Positions 1 to 8,628 of a DNA stretch of 64,000 nucleotides are shown piece by piece. Every line of letters begins with the position of its first letter. Positions within the stretch are counted from its first letter, which is position 1. The stretch is taken from NCBI GenBank assembly GCA_963169765.1, contig CAUJEN010000033.1, forward strand, positions 1 to 64,000, written 5' to 3'. Under the pieces are notes generated by a model, which made no database searches, had not been told where the DNA came from, and was given only the letters and a program-made list of their open reading frames with translations. Source of the stretch: QWHO01 sp021404945. GTDB taxonomy: Bacteria > Vulcanimicrobiota > Xenobia > Xenobiales > QWHO01. The position numbers and the translations under genes are program-made.

Positions 1-255
1 GCGCGGCCGGAAACCCCCTTGACACAGTTTTCCGGCTGCGCGACGCCCAACATATTGTGCTAGAAGTCCGGCCGCCTACAATATCTTGTGGTGGCGGAGG
101 TTCCCTCCGACACCACATGGGGGTTTGCGGCCGGACTTCTAAAGTGCAAGGCCTTTGGTCTTGCACTTTACAACGCGCAGGAACGCAGTTCCGGCGCGTT
201 CGTTAGATTGTGCTAATGTGCCAGACCAAAGTGCGAGCACATTAGCCACGGATCG
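1..255. repeat. Dispersed palindromic repeat, copy A
   Basis: This non-coding stretch is built from successive inverted repeats. The first pairs CCGGAAA with TTTCCGG near the left end. The second has perfect 15-bp arms TAGAAGTCCGGCCGC (61-75) and GCGGCCGGACTTCTA (127-141) around an inner TGTGGTG/CACCACA pairing. The third has perfect 11-bp arms TAAAGTGCAAG (140-150) and CTTGCACTTTA (160-170). A fourth pairs GAACGC with GCGTTC. A close copy lies at 53431-53690, a rearranged one at 13988-14270 and a shortened one at 25651-25763. It may extend beyond the left edge. No transposase is associated, so it resembles a REP/MITE-like or structured-RNA element. Confidence 0.85.
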
Positions 256-263
256 GACCTGCG

Positions 264-1409
264 TCAGCTCACGGCAAAGCCCAGCCCGGCTGCCGCCAGG
301 ATCACCCAGGCCGAGTTGACCCGAAGACCAATGATCAACAGCCCGCCTACCAGAGCCAGGGCCACGGTGGGAGGATCCACGACTGCGGCTCGAGCTAGCT
401 CCACGGCCACCGCGATCATCAGCGCCAGCGAGGCCACGTTCACTCCGTCGAGAAAGGCGCCGGCCAGAACGCTCTGGCGCACGCGCCGGACCAGCGGCCC
501 GCTGAGGGCAACGAGCAGGAACGAGGGCAGGAAGATTCCCAGGGTGGCCAGAGCGGCTCCTTCTCCCCGGCCCAGGAGGTAGCCCACAAAGGTGGCCGTG
601 GTGAGCACGGGCCCCGGAGTGACCTGCCCCACGGCCACCGCGTCCAGCAATTGGGCCTCGCTGAGCCAGTGCCAGCGCTCGACCAGCGTCGACTGCAGGA
701 AGGCGAGCAGCACGTAGCCGCTCCCATAGAGCACCGAGCCAACCTTCAAGAAGTAGGCGAAGAGCAGGGAGGAGCTGTAGGGCTGAGTACCCTCCCCCGC
801 CACCAGCAGGCGCGTCAGAGCAGTCGGAAGCAAGATCAGCGCCAGGGCCACGGCCAGCAGGCGCACCAGTGAGGAGATCGCCGGGCGAGGCCTGGCCAGA
901 AAGCGCATTCCCCCTGCCAGGGCGCCGCAACCGAAGAGCAGAGCCAGCTCATCCACCCCGAGGAAAGCCAGAATCAGGCCCACCGCACCCAGCAGATGCA
1001 GAGCCGGGGTCTTGAGGGCCGGGCGAACCAGGCTGAGGATGGCCTGGGCCACCACCACAATCAGGACGGGCTTGACGGCATAGACAAGCCCCTGAGTGCG
1101 CGGCAAAGAGCCGAACGAAACATAAAGCTGAGCCAGCAGCGCCACCAGCAGGGCAGCGGGCAGAATGAAGCAGAGCCCAGCCACCAGCAGTCCCGGCCAG
1201 CGGGACCGGAGCCAGCCGATGTGGATGGCCATCTCGGTCGAGTTCGGGCCGGGCAGGAGATTGGTGGCTCCCAGCAGGTCGAGGAACTCCTCATGGGTGA
1301 GCCAGCCACGCCGGTCCACCACCTCCTGCTTCATCAAGGCGATGTGCGCGGCCGGTCCCCCGAAGGCCGTCAGGCCGAGCCTGAGGAACAGTAGCGCAAG
1401 CTCTCTCAA
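264..1409 (-). CDS. chrA: Chromate transporter family (CHR) permease
   Basis: This is a 381-residue hydrophobic protein with two similar halves, the two-domain CHR layout. The N-terminal half carries the family hallmarks FLRLGLTAFGGPAAHIALM and LLGATNLLPGPNSTEMAIHIG. The second half repeats them as YFLKVGSVLYGSGYVLLAFLQ and AVGQVTPGPVLTTATFVGY. Family members export chromate using the membrane potential, although many genomic homologues have untested substrates. The start ATG overlaps the stop of the upstream haem-binding-like gene as ATGA, so the two are co-transcribed and probably translationally coupled. The family call is firm; the substrate is inferred. Confidence 0.9.
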   Translation of the reverse strand: MRELALLFLRLGLTAFGGPAAHIALMKQEVVDRRGWLTHEEFLDLLGATNLLPGPNSTEMAIHIGWLRSRWPGLLVAGLCFILPAALLVALLAQLYVSFGSLPRTQGLVYAVKPVLIVVVAQAILSLVRPALKTPALHLLGAVGLILAFLGVDELALLFGCGALAGGMRFLARPRPAISSLVRLLAVALALILLPTALTRLLVAGEGTQPYSSSLLFAYFLKVGSVLYGSGYVLLAFLQSTLVERWHWLSEAQLLDAVAVGQVTPGPVLTTATFVGYLLGRGEGAALATLGIFLPSFLLVALSGPLVRRVRQSVLAGAFLDGVNVASLALMIAVAVELARAAVVDPPTVALALVGGLLIIGLRVNSAWVILAAAGLGFAVS

Positions 1410-1885
1410 TGGCCATGCTCGCGGCGGATACGCTCCACGACAGGGATGAAGTGATCGACCTTCTCGGCGGCATGGCAGCTCAGGCAGGCCTGGTGCAGAT
1501 TTTCCATGGCCCCCGCGATGCGGACTCGATCTCCCGACTTCAGAGCCTGATCCGCTTCAGGAACGGCCTGCTCGAGGAAGGGCCGGGCCGAGGCGTGCCG
1601 TTTGGGGCGTCGCTCCACGGCCAGGAACAGGGCCAGGCGGATCTTGTCGAGATGGTAGCGCGCAAGCTCATCCTGCTCCTGACCTTGAGCCCGCAGCAGT
1701 TCCCCATAGCGATAGCCGATCTCAGCCATGGCCACGTCCAACCCGCGGGCGTGCTTCTCCAGTTGGGCCACCTGTTGCCCTGGGGTGCCCTTGAGCCAGG
1801 CCGTCTCAGCAGGGGAGGAACGTTGCCAGGCTGCAATTCCCACCCCCAGGGCCAGCAGCGAGAGGGCCAGATTGAGCCATTTCAT
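1406..1885 (-). CDS. Exported cytochrome c-like protein with one CxxCH motif
   Basis: The 159-residue product starts with a short positively charged end and a hydrophobic segment (residues 3-20), consistent with an uncleaved anchor or signal peptide. The rest is helical and charged. Near the C-terminus it has C134-L-S-C137-H138, the c-type haem attachment signature, in a LHQACLSCHAAEK context reminiscent of four-helix cytochrome c' proteins. It is the first gene of a two-gene unit with the chromate-transporter-like gene (ATGA overlap), which hints at a redox role alongside the permease. Whether haem is actually attached cannot be seen from sequence. Confidence 0.7.
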   Translation of the reverse strand: MKWLNLALSLLALGVGIAAWQRSSPAETAWLKGTPGQQVAQLEKHARGLDVAMAEIGYRYGELLRAQGQEQDELARYHLDKIRLALFLAVERRPKRHASARPFLEQAVPEADQALKSGDRVRIAGAMENLHQACLSCHAAEKVDHFIPVVERIRREHGH

Positions 1886-2154
1886 CTCTCAGTCCTCCAG
1901 CGCGAATCCAGTGACCAGGGTCCGGCGCCCTCTATTCGCACGAGCGCCGACCCGGGCACGGAAAGGTCGGTGAGTGGAGCGTCCGTGAAGTCCTTCCCTA
2001 CCGTTACGTCCGGCCCTCCACCTGATGAGCCTGATCGGACGCGGAGGGGTGCGCAGCCATCTCGAGCACTGTGGCGAGAGACGTTCAGGGCGGTGATCGA
2101 AAACCAGATCAGCCCTTGCTCCCCGGACCGATATGGTTTAGACTCATCCTGCGT

Positions 2155-2230
2155 CTCCGCGTAGCTCAGGGGATAGAGCGACCGCCTCCTAAGCGGTAGG
2201 TCGACGGTTCGAGTCCGTCCGTGGAGGCCA
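2155..2230 (+). tRNA. tRNA-Arg (anticodon CCU)
   Basis: A full cloverleaf can be drawn. The acceptor CTCCGCG pairs with CGTGGAG (one G-U), the D-arm is GCTC/GAGC, and the anticodon stem ACCGC/GCGGT encloses the loop CTCCTAA, giving anticodon CCU for AGG. The T-arm GACGG-TTCGAGT-CCGTC is standard. The discriminator G and an encoded CCA end at 2230. The mannosyltransferase gene starts 12 bases later on the same strand. No duplicated 3' end indicating an integrated island was seen nearby. Confidence 0.95.
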
Positions 2231-2242
2231 TTGCATTTCCCG

Positions 2243-3607
2243 ATGTCCGAAGATCGACCCGAAAGCCACTCCCAGCAAGCTCTGGTCGGGCCCGAGGAGC
2301 ACCGGGAGGGGGGCCACCGGCCGCCCTCCTTCACGCGCCGAGACCTGGTCTGGTTGCTGTTGCTCGTGCTCTTCGCTTTCGTTAGCAGAGCTTATCGCAT
2401 AGACTTTCCCTCCCGCGAGTACTTCGACGAGATCTACTATGTGGATGCGGCTAAGAAGATCTATGCCGGCCAGGAAGACCCGAACAGCGTGCATCCTCTG
2501 CTGGGCAAGCTGCAACTCGGCCTGGGCATCGAGCTGGTGGACTTCCTGCGTTTTCAGGGCCTTGCCCTCAACGAGACAGTGGGGTGGCGACTGGGCAGCC
2601 TGGTGCTGGGAGTGGCCATCATCCCGCTGACCTTCTACCTGGGCTGGATCATGCCCGGGGGCGGTCGTTTCGTAGCCTTCGCAGCTGCCGGCCTGGTGAG
2701 TTTCGACTTCATGCACCTGGTCCAGTCGCGCATTGCCATGCTGGACATGTATCAGGCTTTCTGGATTATGCTGGGCCTGGTGGCCGCCTGGAAGTCTCTC
2801 CAGGCCGGAAGGCGTTCCTCCCTCTGGGCCCTGTCGGCGGCGGTCATGTTCGGCCTGGCCACGGCCTGCAAATGGAGCGGCCTGTTCGCGGCCGTGGGGG
2901 CCTTCCTGGCCATGGTCTGGCTCTGGCCGGCCGGGTTTCACTGGCGGCGTTTTCTCGCCCTGAGCTTGCTCTTCTCGCTGGTGATCCCGGCCGTCTACCT
3001 GTTCTCTTACACGCCGCTCTTTGTGCGCGAGGGCGCCATCGGGCCCAAGCAGCTCAAGACCATTCGGGGCTATCACGAGCGCATGGTGCGTTTTCGCTAC
3101 AACAAAAAGGAGTTCGACCACCGCTACCTGTCCCCGTTCTACTCCTGGCCGCTCGATTATAAGCCGGTCTGGTATGTCTATGAGGAAGAGCCCAAGGATG
3201 AGCCGCTGGCAGAGAACAAAACGGTGCGGGGCGTGGTGACCATCGGCAATCCTCTGTTCTGGCTGCCTTTCTTGATGTTCTTGCTGGAGGCCAGCATTCT
3301 GGCCTGGACCCGGCGCGACCGGGCCCGGGCCTTCCTGGTTCTGACCTACTTTCCTCAGGTGCTGCTGTGGGCTTCGGCCACCACGGGCGGCTTCATCTAC
3401 TACATGCTGCCCTGCATTCCCATCATGGCGTTGATCTCCGGGATGGCCCTGGTGGAGTGGACCGACACGCCCTTCTGGCGTCGGGCTCTGATCGGCTACT
3501 TCGTCTGCATCCTGATTTCGTTTGCTGTCTTCTTCCCGCTGCTGACCGGGTTGAGCATCCCGGAGGGTTACTTTCGTCGTCTCTTCTTCATTCGCAGCTG
3601 GATATGA
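2243..3607 (+). CDS. Protein O-mannosyltransferase-like membrane glycosyltransferase (PMT/GT39 family)
   Basis: This 454-residue polytopic membrane protein matches bacterial PMT-type enzymes. Early luminal-loop residues include a DE pair in YFDEIYYVDAAKKIY and an HPLLGKLQLGLGIEL segment, both characteristic of dolichyl- or polyprenyl-phosphate-mannose-protein mannosyltransferases, followed by many hydrophobic helices. It would move mannose from a polyprenyl carrier to Ser/Thr of exported proteins at the cell membrane. The ATG at 2243 was preferred to an in-frame TTG at 2231 that abuts the tRNA. Its stop overlaps the start of the pseudouridine synthase gene (ATGA). Several exported Ser/Thr/Pro-rich proteins in the window could be substrates, which is speculation. 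Confidence 0.85.
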   Translation: MSEDRPESHSQQALVGPEEHREGGHRPPSFTRRDLVWLLLLVLFAFVSRAYRIDFPSREYFDEIYYVDAAKKIYAGQEDPNSVHPLLGKLQLGLGIELVDFLRFQGLALNETVGWRLGSLVLGVAIIPLTFYLGWIMPGGGRFVAFAAAGLVSFDFMHLVQSRIAMLDMYQAFWIMLGLVAAWKSLQAGRRSSLWALSAAVMFGLATACKWSGLFAAVGAFLAMVWLWPAGFHWRRFLALSLLFSLVIPAVYLFSYTPLFVREGAIGPKQLKTIRGYHERMVRFRYNKKEFDHRYLSPFYSWPLDYKPVWYVYEEEPKDEPLAENKTVRGVVTIGNPLFWLPFLMFLLEASILAWTRRDRARAFLVLTYFPQVLLWASATTGGFIYYMLPCIPIMALISGMALVEWTDTPFWRRALIGYFVCILISFAVFFPLLTGLSIPEGYFRRLFFIRSWI

Positions 3608-4587
3608 GGGACGACTTCTTCACCCCCCCCGAGGACGTCAAGCCCGAGCCCAGCGTGCGCAGCTTTCAGGTCGGGCCAGAAGACGTCGGCGCGCGACTCG
3701 ACCACTTTCTGGTCAGCCGGCTGGAGTGCTCGCGCTCCCAGATTCAAGACTGGATCGAGTCGGGCCGAGTGATTCTGGCCAACCAGCATCCCAAATCCTC
3801 CACCCGTCTCAAGGCCGGCTGGCAGGTGATGGTCGAGATCCCTCCCACCCTTCCGGCCGAGCCCGAGCCGGAAGCAGGCATCCCGCTCGACATCGTGTAT
3901 GAAGATGCCCATATCCTGGTGCTCAACAAGCAGCGTGGACTGACCGTGCATCCCGGCTCGGGAGCCCACGGCGGCACGCTGGTTAACGCTCTGCTCGCTC
4001 ACTGCAGCGATCTGTCCGGTATCCGCGGGGTGGAGCGGCCGGGCATCGTGCACCGCCTGGACAAGAGCACTTCGGGCCTGATGGTGGTGGCCAAGCACGA
4101 CCAGTCCCATTTTCGTCTCCAGCAGCAGTTTCAAGACCGCACCGTGGTGAAGGTCTACCAGGCCCTGGTGCACGGGGCGCCTTCCCCGGCTCAGGGGAGG
4201 ATCGAGCAGCCTATCGCCCGTCATCGGATCGACCGCAAGCGCATGGCGGTGATGGCCGGTGGGCGGGACGCGCGCACCGATTATCTCGTCAAGGAGAGCT
4301 TCGCCAGCCAGTATTCGCTAATGGAGTGTCATCTGCATACGGGACGCACCCACCAGATCCGGGTCCACCTGACCTGGCTCGGCCATCCCCTGGTCGGCGA
4401 CCCGACCTACGGCAAGCGGCTCAACCCTTTCGGACTGGAGGGTCAGGCGCTGCATTGCTGTCGGCTGGAGCTGCAGCACCCGATCAGCGGCCAGACGCTC
4501 GATTTTACGGCTCCCATGCCGGCGGTGCTGGAGGAAATCGTTCAACAGTTGCGACTTCGCTACGGAAGTAGTACACTGTCGGCATGA
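3604..4587 (+). CDS. rluD: RluA/RluD-family pseudouridine synthase
   Basis: The 327-residue product has an N-terminal S4-like RNA-binding domain (LDHFLVSRLECSRSQIQDWIESG) and then the RluA-type catalytic domain. The catalytic motif is VHRLDKSTSGLMVVAKH, with the Asp that attacks uridine, followed by the signature TGRTHQIRVHL. Family members isomerise specific uridines in 23S rRNA or tRNA; the RluD name follows the S4-plus-catalytic architecture and length. The start ATG overlaps the upstream PMT stop and its own stop overlaps the next start, so it is the middle of a three-gene unit. Confidence 0.93.
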   Translation: MRDDFFTPPEDVKPEPSVRSFQVGPEDVGARLDHFLVSRLECSRSQIQDWIESGRVILANQHPKSSTRLKAGWQVMVEIPPTLPAEPEPEAGIPLDIVYEDAHILVLNKQRGLTVHPGSGAHGGTLVNALLAHCSDLSGIRGVERPGIVHRLDKSTSGLMVVAKHDQSHFRLQQQFQDRTVVKVYQALVHGAPSPAQGRIEQPIARHRIDRKRMAVMAGGRDARTDYLVKESFASQYSLMECHLHTGRTHQIRVHLTWLGHPLVGDPTYGKRLNPFGLEGQALHCCRLELQHPISGQTLDFTAPMPAVLEEIVQQLRLRYGSSTLSA

Positions 4588-5207
4588 AGCGCTTCGTGAC
4601 CGCCCTTTTGATCTGTGCATTGAGCGCGTGCGCCTGGGCCGAGAAGGGCCTCGTGACTCAGACCCGCACCGATGCCCACGGGAACAAGACCATCGTCATC
4701 AAGGACTTCCGCCCCAAGAAGAAGCGGACCCTGAAGCGACAGCCGGCCTTTAAAGAATACGATCTGGGCCAGTCGAACCTGGATGACTCCAGCCCGGCTC
4801 CCTCCGCCCGGCCGGTGATGCAACAATACGCCCCCCGGTCGATGGAGGCGGCTCGTGAGCCGGTCCAGCGGGTGCAGACCTACAGCCAGACTTATTCTCC
4901 CGGCCCCAACAAGACCATGTGCCCGGGCGGCGGTGGGGGGGCCTTCGCGTCCACGGTGCTGCCTACCGCGCCCGTGTGGGGATGGGGGCCCTGGGGCTAC
5001 AGGAACTGCAACAACTTCGGCCCCTTTTACCCGGGCGGGGCCCGCGTGGTGCCCGGCGTCCGGGCGGTCTATCCCAACACCTACCCCGGCTTCATGCCCG
5101 GCTTGCCCAGCGGCCCGCCGGCCATCACCGGCTATCCGGTCTTCAACACGGTGAGCCCGCCCATCGTGCGGCCCGTGCTGCAGCCCGGCCCTTACTTCAT
5201 TCGCTGA
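4584..5207 (+). CDS. Secreted Pro/Gly/aromatic-rich hypothetical protein
   Basis: The 207-residue product begins with a clear signal peptide (MKRFVTALLICALSACAWA, cleavage likely before the Glu). The mature part has a Lys/Arg-rich patch (FRPKKKRTLKRQ) and then a low-complexity tail of Pro, Gly, Tyr, Trp and Asn. No enzymatic motif is visible. It overlaps the upstream rluD-like stop by ATGA, and its 3' end overlaps the convergent aminotransferase gene by 11 bases. It is likely a cell-surface or envelope protein of unknown role. Confidence 0.7.
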   Translation: MKRFVTALLICALSACAWAEKGLVTQTRTDAHGNKTIVIKDFRPKKKRTLKRQPAFKEYDLGQSNLDDSSPAPSARPVMQQYAPRSMEAAREPVQRVQTYSQTYSPGPNKTMCPGGGGGAFASTVLPTAPVWGWGPWGYRNCNNFGPFYPGGARVVPGVRAVYPNTYPGFMPGLPSGPPAITGYPVFNTVSPPIVRPVLQPGPYFIR

Positions 5208-6510
5208 GCGCCGCCTCAAGCACGTCGAGCCCCTCGTCGAGCTCATCCCAGCCGATGGAGAGGGGCATCAGGAAGCGTAGCACGTTGGCGCCCGCTCCGG
5301 CTTTGAGCAGGATCAGCCCGCTCTCGTAGCAGCGCTTGAGCACCCGCGCGGCGCGGTCGCTGGCCGGGGCTTTGTCGGCCTCCACCAGCTCCAGGGCCAC
5401 CATGGCCCCCAGTCCGCGCACCTCTCCAATGAAGGCAAAGCGTTGCTGCCAGGCACTTCCCCGCTCGAGCAGGCGACGGCCGATCTCCTCGGCTCGGCTC
5501 AGCAGCCCCTCCTGCTCCAGCGTATCCAGGGTGGCCAGGGCGGCCCGACAGGCCATCGGCGAGCCCCCGTAAGTGCCTCCCAGGCCGCCCGGGCCGGGCG
5601 CGTCGAGCAGCTCGGCGCGGCCCGTGACGGCGCTGAGCACTGTCCCTCCAGCCAGCGACTTGGCCATGGTGATGAGGTCAGGCTCGATGCCGAAGTGCTC
5701 CGAGGCGAACCAGCGCCCGGTGCGCCCGAAGCCGCTCTGCACCTCGTCGGCGATCAGAACGATGGCGTGCTTGCGGCAGAAGGCCTGCAGATTGGTCAGA
5801 TAGCCCTCGGGAGGTACGATGAAGCCTCCCTCGCCCAGAACCGGCTCGACGATCAGAGCGGCCACCTCATTGGGCGCCACCTGGGAGCGGACCAGGTCTT
5901 CCAGGGCGGAAAGCTCGAGCTGGCAGCAGGGGGTGCGCTGGTGGGGGCAGCGGTAGCAGTAGGGGAGAGGCAGGCGCACGATGTCGGCCGGAAAGGGACC
6001 GAAGCCGGCTTTGTAGGGCTGCACCTGGCCGGTCAGTCCCAGGGCCAGCAGAGTTCGCCCGTGGAAGGCGCGATCGAAGGCCAGCACGGCCCGCCGACCG
6101 GTGGCTGAGCGGGCGATTTTGATCGCATTCTCGACGGCTTCGGCCCCGCTGTTGAAGAGCACGCTCTTCTTGGCGAACGAGCCGGGCGTGAGGCGGTTGA
6201 GCCGCTCGCACAGCTCGATGTAGGGCTCGTAGACCATGACCTGAAAGCACTGGTGCAGGTAGCGGTCGGCCTGATCGTGCAGGGCAGCCACCACGCGCGG
6301 TGCCCGATGGCCCACGTTGACCACTCCGATGCCCCCTCCGAAGTCGAGCAGCACATTCCCATCCACGTCGGTGATGCGGGCCCCCTCGGCGTGGGCTACG
6401 GCGATCGGGGTGGTGTGGCCCACCGAGCGCGGAGTGGCCGCCTGCAGCCTTTCGTAGAGGGCCCGGCTGAGCGGCCCCGGCACCTCGGTCTTGAGCGAGA
6501 TCGCGCCCAT
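5197..6510 (-). CDS. Class-III PLP-dependent aminotransferase (4-aminobutyrate/putrescine type)
   Basis: The 437-residue product fits the class-III aminotransferase family throughout: LFNSGAEAVENAIKIAR near residue 120, AFHGRT, LIADEVQSGFGRTG with the cofactor-binding Asp, and TMAKSLAGG with the PLP-binding lysine. The GGIGVVNVGH and GTYGGSPMACRAAL segments are typical of GABA transaminases. It is the second gene of a pair: its ATG overlaps the stop of the aldehyde dehydrogenase gene (TGATG). Together they suggest putrescine to 4-aminobutyraldehyde to GABA, or GABA to succinate semialdehyde. A Cys-rich insertion (YCYRCPHQRTPCCQ) may be a structural peculiarity. Substrate choice is not settled by sequence. 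Confidence 0.88.
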   Translation of the reverse strand: MGAISLKTEVPGPLSRALYERLQAATPRSVGHTTPIAVAHAEGARITDVDGNVLLDFGGGIGVVNVGHRAPRVVAALHDQADRYLHQCFQVMVYEPYIELCERLNRLTPGSFAKKSVLFNSGAEAVENAIKIARSATGRRAVLAFDRAFHGRTLLALGLTGQVQPYKAGFGPFPADIVRLPLPYCYRCPHQRTPCCQLELSALEDLVRSQVAPNEVAALIVEPVLGEGGFIVPPEGYLTNLQAFCRKHAIVLIADEVQSGFGRTGRWFASEHFGIEPDLITMAKSLAGGTVLSAVTGRAELLDAPGPGGLGGTYGGSPMACRAALATLDTLEQEGLLSRAEEIGRRLLERGSAWQQRFAFIGEVRGLGAMVALELVEADKAPASDRAARVLKRCYESGLILLKAGAGANVLRFLMPLSIGWDELDEGLDVLEAALSE

Positions 6511-7952
6511 CAGCCCAGCCGCGCCATCACGTGCTTGACGATGGTGTAGTCCTCCAGCCCGTACATCGAGAGGTCTTTGCCATAGCCGGACTGCTTGAAG
6601 CCGCCGTGGGGCATCTCGCTGACCAGCGACATGTGGGTGTTGATCCAGACGCAGCCGAAGCGCAGCGCCCTGGAAGCCCGAAGTGCCCGGTTGATGTCCT
6701 GGGTCCAGACCGAGGAAGCCAGGCCATAGTCGGTATCGTTGGCGTGGGCGATGGCCTCCTCGTCGGAGGCAAAGCGCGTCACGGTCAGCACCGGACCGAA
6801 GATCTCGCGCTGAGCAACCTCGTCTTTTTGCTCCACTCCGCCCAGGATCGTGGGCAGGAAGTAGTAGCCGCGCCCGTCGGGGATGTTGCCCCCCAGCAGA
6901 ACATCCACGTGCTTTTTCTCTCGAGCCCTCTCCACGAACCCATTCACCCGCTCTTGCTGCGAGCGCGAGATGAGCGGACCCATCTCGGAATCGTCCGAGC
7001 CCACGTCTCCGACCTTCAAAGTGGACACTTTGGGAATCAGCTGCTCGATCAGCCTGTCATAGACCTTGCTGGAGGCATAGATGCGCGTGGCTGCGGTGCA
7101 GTCTTGCCCGGTGTTATAGAAGCCGGCCGTTCGCAGGGTTTCGGCCACGAAGCTCAGGTCGGCGTCATCGAACACCAGCACCGGGGCCTTGCCGCCCAGC
7201 TCGAGGTGAACCCGCTTGAGGTTGTCGGCCGCGGTCCGGGCCACTTTCTTGCCGGTGGAGGTGTCCCCGGTCAGGGATACCATGGCCACCCGGGGGTGGG
7301 CCACCATGGCTGCCCCCACGTCGCCGTGACCGGTGATCACGTTCAGCACTCCCGGGGGGAAGAGGTCGGCGGCCAGCTCGGCCAGCCGCAGCGTGGTCAG
7401 GGGGGTCTGCTCGGAGGGCTTGAGCACGACCGTGTTGCCGGCCGCCAGGGCGGGGGCGATCTTCCACACTGCCATCATCAGGGGATAGTTCCAGGGAGCG
7501 ATGGAGGCCACCACGCCCACCGGCTCGCGGCGGATCCAGCTGGTGTGGTCGGCCATGTACTCACCCGCGGCCCGTCCCTCCATCAGCCGGGCGGCACCCG
7601 CAAAGAAGCGCAGGTTGTCGCTCATGAAGGGCACCTCTCCCCGGGAGTAGCTGATCGGTTTGCCCACGTTGGCCGACTCGAGCTGAGCGAGCTCCTCGGC
7701 GTGCTCGTCGATGCGGTCGGCCAGCTTCAAGAGGGCCGCGGCCCGGTCGGCGGGGGTGAGTTGGGACCACTTCTCGAAGGCTTTGCTGGCGGCCTGAACG
7801 GCTCGCTCCACGTCCTGGGAGGTGGCTTTGAAGACCTGAGCCAGGCCCTGCTCGGTGGCCGGGTTGAGCACCTCCTCGCTGGCGCCTCCGGCCGAGTCGG
7901 CCCACTGGCCGTCGATGAACATCTGGTGGTGCTTCAAGGCTGTCTCCGCCAT
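6510..7952 (-). CDS. NAD-dependent aldehyde dehydrogenase, aminobutyraldehyde type
   Basis: The 480-residue product is a full-length ALDH: the cofactor region APWNYPLMMAVWKIAPALAAGNTVVLKPSEQTP, the general-base Glu in HLELGGKAP, and the catalytic Cys in GFYNTGQDCTAATR. Details such as FYNTGQDC and the C-terminal MPHGGFKQSGYGKDLSMYGLEDYT are typical of the gamma-aminobutyraldehyde dehydrogenase (PatD-like) branch. The ATG at 7952 was chosen because AGGAGG lies nine bases upstream; an open frame extending further to 8597 is antisense to another gene. It precedes the aminotransferase gene in a TGATG-coupled pair. Confidence 0.9.
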   Translation of the reverse strand: MAETALKHHQMFIDGQWADSAGGASEEVLNPATEQGLAQVFKATSQDVERAVQAASKAFEKWSQLTPADRAAALLKLADRIDEHAEELAQLESANVGKPISYSRGEVPFMSDNLRFFAGAARLMEGRAAGEYMADHTSWIRREPVGVVASIAPWNYPLMMAVWKIAPALAAGNTVVLKPSEQTPLTTLRLAELAADLFPPGVLNVITGHGDVGAAMVAHPRVAMVSLTGDTSTGKKVARTAADNLKRVHLELGGKAPVLVFDDADLSFVAETLRTAGFYNTGQDCTAATRIYASSKVYDRLIEQLIPKVSTLKVGDVGSDDSEMGPLISRSQQERVNGFVERAREKKHVDVLLGGNIPDGRGYYFLPTILGGVEQKDEVAQREIFGPVLTVTRFASDEEAIAHANDTDYGLASSVWTQDINRALRASRALRFGCVWINTHMSLVSEMPHGGFKQSGYGKDLSMYGLEDYTIVKHVMARLG

Positions 7953-8052
7953 GGCATGGTGCCTCCTGTCTCTTGGGTCGTGAGCGCCTTCGAGCCCGGC
8001 TGGTCGAGCTCCCTCCAGAGGAGCCCACCCGAAGGTTTGCGAACCCCAGGGC

Positions 8053-8628
8053 ATGATGCGATGGGTGCTGATCATCTGCCTGATGCTGGGAGGCCTGGCA
8101 TGGGCGCGACCGGATCGTCCCGACCGCCCCGAGCGTCCTGCTTCGACTCCTACGGCCCGACCGACGGCCGCTCCCACGGCTCGCCCCGACGCCCCCCCCA
8201 CCGGCGAGCTCAAGCGGCCCGAGATGTCGGCCACCCAGCAGCAGAACGTGGCCAGATTGCAGGGTGATTTGATGGCCCTGAAGGCTGCCTCACAGGTGAC
8301 CCAGGCCCAGAAGCAGCAACTTGCCAACGACCTGATGACCCTGGCAGAGGGAACCACCAGGCCTTCTCCGCAAACTGTGCAGACGCTGGCCAACCACCTC
8401 AGCGAGGCCATGGTCGACTCGACCATCTCCCAGAAGGAGATGTACCAGCTCATGAACGACGTCAACGCGGTGCTCAACAGCGCCAACATCCCTGCATCGG
8501 AGCTGCAGGCGGTCATCACCTCGGCCCAGGCCATCCTGGCCTCCAGCGGGGTGGATCGGGCCGAGGCCGCCGTGATCGCGGCCGACCTCAAAGCCATCGC
8601 TCTGGAGCTGAGGGCTCACTCGCGCTGA
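8053..8628 (+). CDS. Secreted helical hypothetical protein
   Basis: The 191-residue product has a signal peptide (MMRWVLIICLMLGGLAWA), a short Pro/Arg/Thr-rich linker (residues about 20-58), then an alpha-helical Gln/Ala-rich domain with repeated phrases such as LANDLMTLAEG and LANHLSEAM. No catalytic motif was recognised. It is divergent from the aldehyde dehydrogenase gene, leaving about 100 bases for both promoters. Its stop overlaps the start of the next gene (TGATG), placing it first in a run that continues to the purine permease gene. Confidence 0.7.
   Translation: MMRWVLIICLMLGGLAWARPDRPDRPERPASTPTARPTAAPTARPDAPPTGELKRPEMSATQQQNVARLQGDLMALKAASQVTQAQKQQLANDLMTLAEGTTRPSPQTVQTLANHLSEAMVDSTISQKEMYQLMNDVNAVLNSANIPASELQAVITSAQAILASSGVDRAEAAVIAADLKAIALELRAHSR

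Noticed and set aside
2155..2243. tRNA-Arg as an integration site of a genomic island
   Set aside because: No integrase gene follows the tRNA, and no second copy of its 3' end was seen within the window.
6531..8267. A 578-residue plus-strand open frame opposite the aldehyde dehydrogenase gene
   Set aside because: The aldehyde dehydrogenase has all catalytic motifs, and the opposite frame is Gly/His/Gln-rich without domains.
7953..8597. An N-terminal extension of the aldehyde dehydrogenase
   Set aside because: The extension is antisense to the secreted helical protein gene, and AGGAGG lies nine bases before the ATG at 7952.
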